64,000 nt of DNA, taken from positions 84,193,030-84,257,029 of the forward strand of contig NC_060246.1 of assembly GCF_921293095.1 (NCBI RefSeq), in the 5' to 3' direction. Origin of the DNA: Ischnura elegans (lineage: Eukaryota; Arthropoda; Insecta; Odonata; Coenagrionidae). Shown here piece by piece: positions 35,401 to 47,400 of the stretch. Position 1 is the stretch's first letter, and the number at the start of each line of letters is the position of its first letter. Position numbers and translations under genes: made by a program. The notes beneath the pieces are model-generated. The model saw only the letters and a program-made list of their open reading frames with translations, had not been told where the DNA came from and searched no databases.

Positions 35401-38400
35401 TGGCAAGCACAGTGTCCTCTTTGACCCTTGGGCTGATGTCTGCTGCCAAACAGGTGGGGCAGTTATGTATAACTTTGAAAGCCATCAGGATGTCCAAGGC
35501 CACGCCAAGGCAGTGGCATGGGCTAACCACAACATTAAAGTAGAATACGTGCATCTATCTGTTTCTGTGAAGTTTATGGGATTTACATGTCCATTTGTGT
35601 AGACGACAGTTTCGCCGGCATTGCAGCGGGCTTCTTCAGGTCACTTCAGTGAATATTAACTTTTGGATTCTGGAGAAATAAATCTTCGAACGTTTACTTT
35701 GATGGGCCATCCAAATATTTTTTAGGTTTATACATCACATCCTGAGTAATGAAACTATGGATAAAAAATGTCAACAACTCCTGATTCTGCTGCAGATTTG
35801 GAATTTTGCTTAAATAATGTCCACTGGGTGTACTTCCTGGGAAATTATCGAATTCTAGTCGACAGCCTCTTTTGCTGGAAATCACTCATGCAATCAAGCA
35901 TTGATCGAGTATAAGAGAGAATAAGTGCCATGTAACACTCTTTTAGAACCTTTCACATTTGATATCCACGATGAGTCAAAAGATGGTAAACTAGAAGGAA
36001 TCTTGGACCATGCTAATGTTCCTGCTTGTGATAAGTTGCTAAGCTTGTGGCAACACTCAAACAAATGTGTGAAAACAAGGAAAATGTCCGGATAATATGG
36101 AATTTAGAAATGAAATTGCATATTTGCTCTTTGCTCGATGATTTTTGAGTGAAAAATTTTCCGAATAGAGAAGTCTAGTCTTCTAACTGAGTGTGGACTT
36201 CGTTGGAACAGGAATTTATGTACTTGTCAGGCCCTAGGTTGTTTTTTCTCCATGCATTATTTATGGAAAGTGCAAGGGGCTAGAGTTTTGGTTTTGTTGT
36301 AAGGAAGTTTTCATAAAATTTTGTCCAGTACAGTTTCTTTACACTTCAGTGACAGCGCCCCCTTGAATTTTTTCAGGTCTCCCTAAAATACTGTTGGAGA
36401 ATGTATTTTATGCAGTATACAAATAGGTTCACCCCCTAATCAGACCCCTGAAAACCTTCCTGTATGCTGATCCCTAATTGTCTCTCATCATTTGCATTTC
36501 TCTATATCAGGAAGAAGGATGTTATGTCATCAGCCAATGAGAGTGAGGATTTGGAGCCTGGAGAGCTGCATCCTTTGGTCACGGTGACCAAAATAAAAGC
36601 AGATGAGATCCCGGACATCCCCATGAACAAGTTTCTCCTCAGAGCAGTTGGTAGTGACTCAGAGGAGAAGAAGGATGAAGAGAAGAAAGGTGTGAAGAGG
36701 TCTGCTGAGAAGCCCAAGAAGGGCGATGAGAAGAGAGTTCGCGAAGAGCCGAAGAAAAAGAAGGATGAGAGGAAGGGAATGGAAAGACGCAGCAGGGGAG
36801 ATGAAAGGGGGAGGGAAGAGTCGAGGTGGGAGGATGGTCGACGTGATGGGAAGAGGAAGAGGTCAAAGATCCGTGGAGTCACCAAGAGCGGAAGAGTCAT
36901 CAAAGGGAGGGGTGTCTTTGTGAGTTAACTTCTCTTTATATATTATTTTCATGGGATTTTTTTTCGTTTTACTTTTACAAGCTGTACACAAAAGTGGTTC
37001 ACTTTTCATAAAACTACTTTTGCTTATGCTTGTTGTTCTAACAAGGATGTTAAGTCATTTTTACTCAAAAATAAATGAACAATTGCTGGTGTCTAGACTG
37101 TTAACCTTATGCAGATTATGGCACAAGAAAGAGGTACATAATGTAGGGAGTAGGGAAATAATACCCTCAACCTTTTTTTTTTTGCTAGTGGGGTATTTAT
37201 TTCTTGGAGAAAGTGGTGGTGGCCTGGTGATAACCAGGAGCAATCTGCCTTTACATGACTTAGTTTAGATCTTATTCTTCTTCTTGTAACAGTTGAAATC
37301 TAGTTGGATAATTTATGTAAGTTCCTTTGTGGTCATACTCAATATTATTGATTACATCACTTAAAGCTGAGTCCACATCCAATGTGTTGCCGATCTTTAT
37401 TGTAAGTCGGTGTAATGGAGTGAATGTGGTTGTTTATTCATTATACCACTTGTGCTCTATATTCACTCCATTTCTTATCTCTCTGTGATTTAGCCCAGTA
37501 GGGAAGGAATGATATTCAGAGAAATATATGTAGTAAGTTTTTGACTAACAAGGGGAGACCACGAAACTTGCTCCGCCTTTTTCAATGCCGTATTTTTTAT
37601 GGCCTTCGGAATGGTGAACACATCCCTGAACTAGTAGTGGTTCTGTTTAATGGGCCTTAGTTTGGCTGTAATTAATTAATTTTCATGCGGTACTTATCAC
37701 AAGCTTCGTATAGTTCCATGATATCGCACCTCTCAGCAGACAAGTTAGGTGGGGTAGTGGTAGTGTTTACGGCTGCCACCTGGGGGACCAGGGTTCTGGG
37801 CTTCGTGATGACTGAATATTTTATTGTCTTCATTGTGATCACACGGCATCCGCTTTTTCATTAATTTTAATTGCGACAAGCATAGACATGAGACTATTTT
37901 TTTATCTTCATAATGGTGTTTAGGTATTTAAGCAGTGTCATTTCCAACGCGGAGAAGTGAAGGCTCCACTTTCTACTCTCCTCAAAAACATACCGAAAGA
38001 TTAACGGGGGGCTAAAACAGTGGCTTTTTTTTCGAAGAAATGACATTTGTTGGTGGGCCTCTTGTTATTATATTGGAAGGGCTACAGAAGATTTTGGGAG
38101 TGGCGAGCACAAGACACATTTGGTGTAATTGTTGTTTTTAACCCTCTAGCGGGCAGGACTGTTATTTCTACACAACCGGGTGAATGGCGTACTTTGCCCA
38201 TGTTATGTGAATATATGATAACACTCGATTTTTGTTAAAATTAATCTTTATTTGTAGAAATTAGTAAAATCTTGTACATTAATAGGTGATTCAGATATAA
38301 AGGTGGTATATATAAAGATGACACAGGTGATACACGGCCGGTTGCGCAGCGTAATTTATATGCCACGTGTGACAGGTTCCTCTTCAGGGTTCCCACTCAA

Positions 38401-41400
38401 CCGTGAAAACCTTAAAACCGTGAATAGGGTGGTTTCCTATTATTTTTTTATTGCCTTAATCGAAAGATTAATACTCCTGGAGTACGTATTTCACGCTTTT
38501 AGATTTTTAAATGACAATATCTATTTTTCGCGATTAAATGAAAAGTGAAAATTTTCAAGCGCGCGAAAACGCGATGCTCAAGTATGAATGCTGGGAAATA
38601 TCTCCGTACGTCGTATTTCTGGTTCCCTCTCCCGCCCGGTGAGGTGACCTTGAGGCGAGGCTTATCACTGATACGTCGCAGGCTGCCAACGGGTAGCTGA
38701 GTACCTTGCTGAAAGTTAGCGCTTGGCTTAAAAAAGGTTTATTAATACCTTATCAAACGAAGAAAACTTTCCGACCTTAGCCAGTTTTAGTAGGTGATTA
38801 TTAAGACATGTTTTCCTGAGCTCTGTGCTTCATGCATGCATTGGTAACCTCAGACGATGTATAACTCCTATCCTCTCGTGTAGAAACTAGGTCCGTGTGA
38901 CATCACGTGGAGTGGAATCGCATGGGCGCCAATCTGGCCTTTTTCAAATGAGGATAAAATTTGACCCTTGCCATTCGTCTAAACCAGTATTTCAAAAACC
39001 AAATAATTTGTGTATTATGAATACACTAATGGTGGGTAACGAATCGCAATCAATGCCTTTCGTTTTCTTTGATGAAGGAAACTACCCTATTAGCAGTGAA
39101 TTTCGTCTACCGTAAAAAAACCTGGAAAAAGCGGTGAATTTCGCCATGAAACCTTAAAAATATCTCAATCTTGATAATAATACTACGATTGACCGATCGA
39201 ATTCGATATGTTAATCACGTTTCATGGTCAGGCATGTGCAGACTCTTAGTCGACGCGTTTCTCTGCACACGAATATTCAAAGTGTAGTAATTGGTCCGTA
39301 ATACATGATAACACATTGACCAATCTTTTCCATTTTAATGGCAGAAGTCTGCTATTTTGTCTAAACGTTTCAATTTCAGTGATAGCTTGGGATGGACTTG
39401 TATTCGAAAAAGGACGAATGAAATGACTTGCATTTCTAATGGACCCAGAATGAACCATTTACGAAAATTATCTGATTCGTAACTCGAGGTTCGGTTCCCA
39501 CACAAAAGTAGGGCACATGCCATATGCTTCGAAATATGAGTTTGCCATTGGAATTTTACTTTAGGAAACATTTCTACGGCAAATAGGCTTTCAATTTATG
39601 GCAATAGCTCTCAATAGACTACGCTCACCTCGTTTGAATCTATGTGAATAATGAAGTAAAAGTGAAAATAACGTGTTTCAGCAGGTATTTTTTTTGTCTT
39701 TAATTATTAAAAACCAAGGGCATTATACAGTGGAACGCCGATCTATCGTTCCCGCATTCATTGTTAGCCATTCCTGGTCCCAAATAAAGTTCTGTAAAGG
39801 CAATGTAATTTTTTCCTGCATCCATCGTTCTCCGAAGTATCGTTTTCCCTCATTGATCGTTTGAAGATCGCGGTCCCGTCGGATAATTTTCCCGCATCCA
39901 TCGTTTGACGAATAAGTAAGTAAAAAATAAATAAGTAAAAGATAATAAAAAAAAAAGGTCTCAGCTCGCGCAGGGATCGTATTACGAAGACCTTAGCTTC
40001 GAAAAAAATATCAAGTTACACAAGAACAATAGAAACATGTTTCGTGCCCCCCCCCCTTTTCTCACCCACTGTCCTTTTTCATCCTAACTGCTTCAAAGTT
40101 CCCAGTTTCCGGAGGTCAACTGCTGCATGAATCACCTATTAGCCCAAAAGTTGTCTAACAATGAATTTCGGCAATTGGCATTATACTTTTATTAGATTGA
40201 AATATTTGTAAAGTGCACGTAATTAAAAAAAGAATGAGACCAAAACTAGGTATTTCTAACGTTATTTAAGCATTTTAAATAAGAAAATAGTTAGTAAAAT
40301 ACAATTATGATTTCTGGCAGAACTCGATATCCTCGTAGCTGAACTTCTCTGCAGTTAATGTGGCATTTTTCCGAAAACAGGATATCTGGTTATCATCAGA
40401 TATCAATTTACGAGTTATACTATAAGTCTCAGTTGTAAGAGTTACTGAGGAAGGGATATCTTCTCAAGATATTTTGTTTCTCCCTACTAACAATCCGAAT
40501 TCATCTACTCATCTGGCGCTACGATCATTGGAAAACAATGTGTAAGTTGCCTTCTATTTAGAACAAAATATTTCATGGCGCAGTCATATGTTTATGCTTC
40601 ACCCTGTGCAGTATGTTCTGCGTAAGACGTACGCGATAGCATCAGTTCCGAACTTCACCTCGCACAAATGGTTCTGTGATTTCCAATGTGGGTTCACTTC
40701 AAACTAGCGACTGTTTTCAATGAGGGTTTAATAAAGTAAGGTTTCATTTTTTTAGTTTTATTTTCATCCGTCTTCGGACCATCGCCCTTCTGAAAAAAAG
40801 TGAGTACTTTAAAAGATGGACTTAAAATAATTGAATATGAAGAAAAGCATCCAGGATAGAATCGCGTGAATATTGGAGAACGCCTCAGGCTGTCCGCTAG
40901 CACATGACGGTAGGGGGTAGAGCGAGCTACCAGTGAAAACAAGAAGTGGGATGAAGCCGAGGCTCAGGCGGGTGTGCCGCTGACGATTATCGCAACGTTG
41001 TTCACCCTTTACACTTTGCCTAAATTACATGAAAAATATATTTATTAGACATGAACATTACAAATAATTGACTTTTTTTGGCCTCTATGATCCATATCAC
41101 AAACAAACACTGTGCTGGCGAAAGCGGTTGTTTTATGCATAACATTCACGTTGCTCTCTTGAATACGTTTACTGGAAATGGCGTTTCATGGATTGTTACA
41201 TCAGAGAGAAATCCATAATAGCAGGGTAAATGCCGAGTGGTGAGCAAACATTTTTAGTGAGGTGGCGTGTTCCTTTAGGATATTTGAAAGAGATATTATT
41301 CGAATCAACAATATGGCCTAAGTGTCTCGATAAAGTACTAGTATTCCTGTAATTGGGTAAAATCTTCTTTGAATCCTTTTACAAATATAATAGTTTCGCG

Positions 41401-44400
41401 CCAAAATCCTGCGTTTCCTGGGACATAGGCAACCTACCAAAACATTCCCACATTGATCGTTTTCCCGCATTCATCGTTTTTTTTGCCCATCCCCCTGAAA
41501 AACGATAGAATTGATTTATTACATTCTATAAACATTTTTAATAAATATTTTCCGCGATCTCAGAAAGATTGGGTAAGGGAATTTGGTAACTGTGGTAATA
41601 ACAACGTGCGCAAAAAACAATCTCTTGGCGAGGAATTAAAAAAGGACTTCCGGGGTTGAGACGGAAGAAGGTCCTAAGGGCATTCGCATATTAAAGGAGG
41701 CCATGGTATTTGGCGTCCGGGCAAGAGCGCGGTTGGGTTGGGCCTTTAGTTGGCCCTGAATTTTCCAAACGTTGACGTGATAACAGTTATCAGTTTTCAT
41801 TGCTGCATTTACATTCACGGCGTATGTCGCGTATGTCAATTTTTAGTTAATATACTGCCGGTGATTGTCCTATTGTTGAAATATAAACGGACCATGAATT
41901 TGACATTGAGACTGTGAAAACCTGAAAAAAACCGTGAATTTCATTATTTAGGTAGAGTGGGAACCCTGCTCTTGCTGATCTAAAAAAATTAGCTGCAATA
42001 CCTCGAACTTTGAAAACTCGCAATATAGACAGTCAAAGTACATTGTAGGAATACACGAGACCATTCTAGCCTAGAATGTACGTACAATGTTGAAATCCTT
42101 GGTTTTCGAAGATTGACGTATTTCATATGCCAGCACGCCCGGTCCAGGGTCATCAAGTTTTATTTCATCCTATTTATTAATAGAAATTATATCTTGGAAT
42201 GGTTCTTTTAGCACATAGGTTCTGTGAAAGTAAACTCCCTTTGGAGTAAAGTGAATTACAAGTGTTCGAGAAATATGGCATTTTATAAACTTTTTGTGTT
42301 CTTATTAATTTTGTCTGTACGCATGTTGTTGATCGCCGCGAGCCTATAATGGCTCTCTTTAATGGCGAGCCTTTAAGTGCTCTCGCAAGAGTGGTTTTCA
42401 TTTTTAATGTGGTAGTTGATCAGTATAAGCAATGAAAAAATTAACAATTTGGCGCACCAACCCTTGCTAATGTAGTTGTCGTGTCTTCGTGTTTGAAATG
42501 ACACTGCTTACATACTAAATGCCATTATCATGATAAAAAAATAGTCTCATGTCTATGCTTGTCTCAATTAAAATTAATGAAAAAGTTGACGCCGTATGAT
42601 AACAATGAAGACAACAAAATATTCAGCCATCACGAAGCCCCAAACCGTGGTCCCCTGGGTGGCAGCCGTAAACACTACCACTACCCCACCTAACTTGTCT
42701 GCTGAGAGGTGCGATATCATGGAACTATGTGCGGCTTGTGAAAAGTACCGCATGAAAATTAATTAATTACAGCCAAACTAAGGCCCATTCAACGGAACCA
42801 CTACTAGTTCAGGGATGTGTTCACCATTCCGAAGGCCATAAAAAATACGGCATTAAAAAAGGCGGAGCAAGTTTCGTTGTCTCCCCTTGTAAGAAAAGAA
42901 TTCATTTACTCTGCATGAACCTGTTATTTACTTAAAAATTAATATTTTTGCCAATGAGATATGCACAATGATAAGCATGCAGGAATAACAGTGTTATGTA
43001 TTTTTAAGTTTTATGCCATTTCACTCATGAGGGAATGTAAAAGTATTTTTGGTGTTAAAATTGTTTAAAAAAATCCTTTGTTGAAACAGATTTTTCGTAA
43101 AGTGTCAGTAATTTTTTCTTCCCATCCCAACCCAATACCTGAATTGTCTTTTCCAATCATCTCTTTTAGACACTGCTTGAATTGATGGTTAGCTCACGAT
43201 TGTGCTATTTGTAGTGAATTGGAGGTGAATTTATTCTCCTTTCTCTTGTTTGTGTCATGAAGTGATTCCAATTCCTTTTTTGAACTTATATTTATGTGCT
43301 TTTTCAATCATTTTCTACAAACAGAGATATCGCACGCCATCTCGCAGTCGTTCGCGCAGTGTTACACCACCCCACTGGCGCCAGGCTCAAAGTCGAACTA
43401 TTAAACTCAGTGAATATGAGGTGAGAGAATTCTTTTTTGATTTTTTAGTTACTGTCCCTAGTATAAATGAAAATATTAACATACCTATATAATTGATTTT
43501 GGTTTAGGGGAGTTCTTTTGGGGAGATGCTTTTTTAAAAAATATTCTAATGACTTCATTATTTTAAAGTATTTTGCTGATTCTGATTTTGTTTAAAAAAA
43601 GGCATTGCAATTTTTTTATTTCTTTAGTTACCCACTTGTTCTTCAATCTTGTACCTATCTGTTACTATACAATTGCCATATAATTTGATGAGGCTCAGCA
43701 AAAATTTGGTCTTGTTTCTCAGTCGTTGCTCTTTTTTTAAAAGTATTTATCATTACTGTGCCTAAATTTAATTTTCCAATAGTATGCAGTGGAACCTTGA
43801 TCTATTGAGTATATGTTTATGTACTATTTATAGAACCTTCATCTATATAGTATATGGGAGATTGAGAGTACGAAGACTGTTGAGGAGAGATGGGATAATA
43901 TTAAAACTGGAAAAGTCAAAGCGGCTGAGAAGTCAATTGGTTACGTTGAAAGTAGAAGGATAAAGAAGCGGTAGATAACGGCGAACATTATTAGGGAAAT
44001 GGAGGAGAGGAGGAAGTTGGAGAACGCGGACACAGAATCGATTACGGCGTGAAATTAAGAGAGCAAGGGAGGTTTGGTGGAGAATACAGTGCAAGGAAAT
44101 GGAAAAGTTTCAGAAGGAAGGAGAGGTAGGTGTATTATATGCCAAAGTTAAGTCGCTATCGGGAGGCAAAAGAGGGCAAACCATGCCTAAAATTAAGGCT
44201 AAAGATGGAAGGATGCTAACCGAGCGAGAAGAGGCACAGAGTAGATGGAAGGAATAGGTGGTAGATCTCTTTGAAGGAAGGAGCAGGCCGGAGAGATTGA
44301 CTCTAGAGGATGAAAATGAAGTGGAGGAGGATAATCTTGTGCCGGGGAAAGATTCGGAAATAGAGAAAGCACTTTATGATATTAAGGCTAGGAAAGCAGT

Positions 44401-47400
44401 AGGCGTGGTCAATATCCCGTGTGAGCTTCTGAAGAATCTAGGGAACGAAGGTAAGAAAAGGTTTTTCGAACTAGTACGCAGGATCTATGAGGAGGGATGT
44501 TGGCCGGAGCATTTCGTGAAGACTGTTTTTTATTCCGCCACCGAAAAAGAAGAAAGCTGTGGAATGCGATTAGAGGACTATTAGCCTAATATTGCACACG
44601 GCGAAAGTGGTACTGAGGATATTGAACAGACCAATGGAGCCGAGGGCAAACGAATATTTGGGCGAAGATCAGTTTGGTTTTAGAAAAGGGGCGTCAACTC
44701 GCTACGCAATAGCGATAATGAGGTCCCTGGTGGAAAGGAACCTAGAATATGACCAGGACATGTATGCATGCTTTGTGGATTTTGAAAAAGCATTTGATAT
44801 AGTAAACTGGGTAAATTTAATGGATATTCTCAAGAAAATAGGTGTAGATTGAAGGGATAGGCGACTGATTTGTAATCTTTATATGGCCCAGACTGCGCAA
44901 GTGAGGGTAGTGGATGGAGAATCTGGGTGGGCAAGCATCGGCCGAGGAGTGAGACAAGGCTGTCCTCTATCGCTGCTGCTCTTTAACATGTACGCTGAAG
45001 AGATGGTAAGTGAAGCGTGGGATGAGTTAGAAGCTGGAATAAAAGTGGGAGGAATGGTGTTCAAATCGGTGAGATTCACGGATGATCAGGCGTTTATTAG
45101 CCAGTCAGCGAGGGGGCTTTAGGCTCTAGTGGATGCGTTATACGAGCATTGCGAGGAGTATGTGATGAGGATTAATCGCAAGAAGACCAAGGTTATGCGG
45201 TTTAGAGTAAAGCATCACGAGCGAGGAATTTGAGACTTACAATAAAGGTGGGTGGTGAAAAACTTGGGCAGGTTAAGCGGTTCAACTATTTAGGCATTAC
45301 ATTGGAGGAGAACGGATACAGTAGTAAGGAGGTTAGGAAGAGAATGGCATTAGCAAAGGAGGCGTTCATGAGTAGGAGGGTCTGAGAGGATCATTATGTA
45401 AGAGTTTAAAGAAGATGTTAGTGAAGAGTTTGATCTGGAGCTCTATACAGTGCTGAAACATGGACACTGAGGAAAGAAGACGAGAGAAGATTGGAGGCAT
45501 TCGAGATGTGGGAATGAAAAAGGTGAAATGGACGGAGAGGAAAAGGAACGATGGAGTGATGGATATGGTAGGTGAGGAGAGGCAGCTTCTGGATGAGGTA
45601 CGAAAGAGACAATGTATGGATGGAGCGAATACTTGGTCGGAAGGGGATGTTGAAAATGGTGTTAGAAGGGAAACTAGGGAGGAGAAGGAAAAGAATAGGA
45701 TTTTTAGATAGATTGAAAGGGAGTAGTGAATTGAAGAAGGCAGCGCTGGAAGGAAAGGGAGGCTCCCAAATCACTTCTTTAGTCAAAGCAGCTGAGAAGC
45801 TGCATGGTAACCTACCTTAAGCGGTAGAATACTATAAGAATAACAATGGTCTGAAGATAACTTCTTTGTACTTTCTAATCTTGAGACTTTATTCATACCA
45901 ACCATGGTTTTGACTTGAGATGCCATTGTGAAGGCCCAGAGATAGTGTGTGGCCACTTTTGTATTTTGGTATTCTTAAAATTAAGGTTTGGTTAGGGATG
46001 GCACAGATCATTAGAATTTTTGCGGGAGAATTCCAAAGATAAATGAGAAGAGGCCTCAAGGGGTGAGTAACCTGTTTGGATGTATAGATGACAGGAAAGA
46101 GACGAAGAGGTGGTGGGGAAAGAGATGAAGTTTGGGGAAGGCCACTGTAGCAATGAACCTATTCCTGAATTAGATTTTTGCGTTACAGCTCAAGAAATGG
46201 ATGGTAAAATGAAAGCTGTGGAGCACTCAAGTAGTTAATTCTTGAATTCCAGTATCTACCATCGGGACTGATAAAATGCTCCCTATATATGAGTATATTT
46301 CTGATCTGTGCATATGTATTGATAAGATCAGCTGGAAATCCAATGATAATCTTGTATTATTTTCAGAAAATGGAAAAAGAGCGTAAGAAGAGAGAAGAAG
46401 AGATAAAACGCCGTGAAGAGGAGAGGAAGAAGAGACACCAGGAGCGAGAGATGTTAGAAAATCCTAATGCTGCCATGAGTGTGAACAAAGGGTAAATGCA
46501 GTGTTTTTATGTCTTTAGGTGTCATTTATTCAGATCTTGCGTTGCAATTACCTATTTAAAATAATTCAACTGAGGGAAGGGAAATACAGTAGAACTTCGG
46601 TTATACGACCCTCAGTTATATGATGACCTCACTTATATGCCAATTTTTTTTGGTCCGGTGAATAAACCCATATGAAACCATGTACAGTGCAACCTCGATA
46701 TAACGACACCCCACGGTGTACTAATAAACACTCGCTATAGCGAATTGTCGCTGTACCGGAGGTGGAGCAAATAATAGCCAATATACCTGTTGCGAACAGA
46801 TATACAGGAACAGGAGTGGTGCGGCGACAGATAAACATCTATCCGATAAACGTAAGCATAAATCCAGACGAAAGGCAATGTTTTTTTGCATCACTAAATT
46901 TCCTTACTCAAACAATGATTAACTATTCAAACAATTTATAAGCGCCGCACTGAATAAAAATCATGGAAAGCATTGTTTCGTCAATCATTATGCCAATGCA
47001 CAACCGACGAAGCCATTTTTCTATGCACTTAGTTAGTTCATTTACGTGATCATTCTATTATTTTGGTATTTTCCACTGAAAATTCAAAAATTAATTGATA
47101 AAACAGTATCGCGGTTATTTAATGCCTCAAATGTTTCCATTGGTGTATGTTTATTGTTTCTGTACGTTATGCGGCAGTGAAGTTTTTGTTACATTTGTTA
47201 CATTACATTACATTTGTTACATTACATTTGTTTCTACAGGCGAAAACGGTTAAAAGTTTGCTAAGCTTGAAAAATGATGTGATTAAAATTGCCGTTGTTG
47301 AAAAAAAGTTTTTTTTTGAGTGTTACGCTCGCGATGTATTTGAAGTAATACACCGAGTTTACCACGGCACTGCAAACGAGAGTTAGTTGTTCTGCGAGTT

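Larger units (their letters stand above)
38385..41968. mobile_element. DNA transposon with CAGGGTTCCCACTC ends
   Basis: Both ends read inward as CAGGGTTCCCACTC. CTCTT flanks both (38380-38384 and 41969-41973). ACCGTGAATTTC-type subterminal repeats occur near both ends and inside (39107, 39140). MITE copy B and a pogo-like element are inserted in it. No transposase was recognised, so the superfamily is open. Confidence 0.65.
37548..42890. repeat. 5.3-kb structure bounded by 0.41-kb inverted arms
   Basis: Arms 37548-37957 and 42480-42890 are inverted copies beginning ACAAGGGGAGAC. Each contains GTGGGGTAGTGGTAGTGTTTACGG in one strand, a tRNA-head-like stretch. Between them lies a second element (38385-41968), itself interrupted. 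Either one long-armed transposon or two inverted SINE-like insertions would explain it. It fills most of the sixth cyclophilin intron. Confidence 0.7.

Noticed and set aside
36502-36903. 133-codon minus frame
   Set aside because: Antisense shadow of the Lys/Glu/Arg-rich sixth cyclophilin exon.
45418-45786. 122-codon minus frame
   Set aside because: Antisense shadow of the LINE's purine-rich 3' region.
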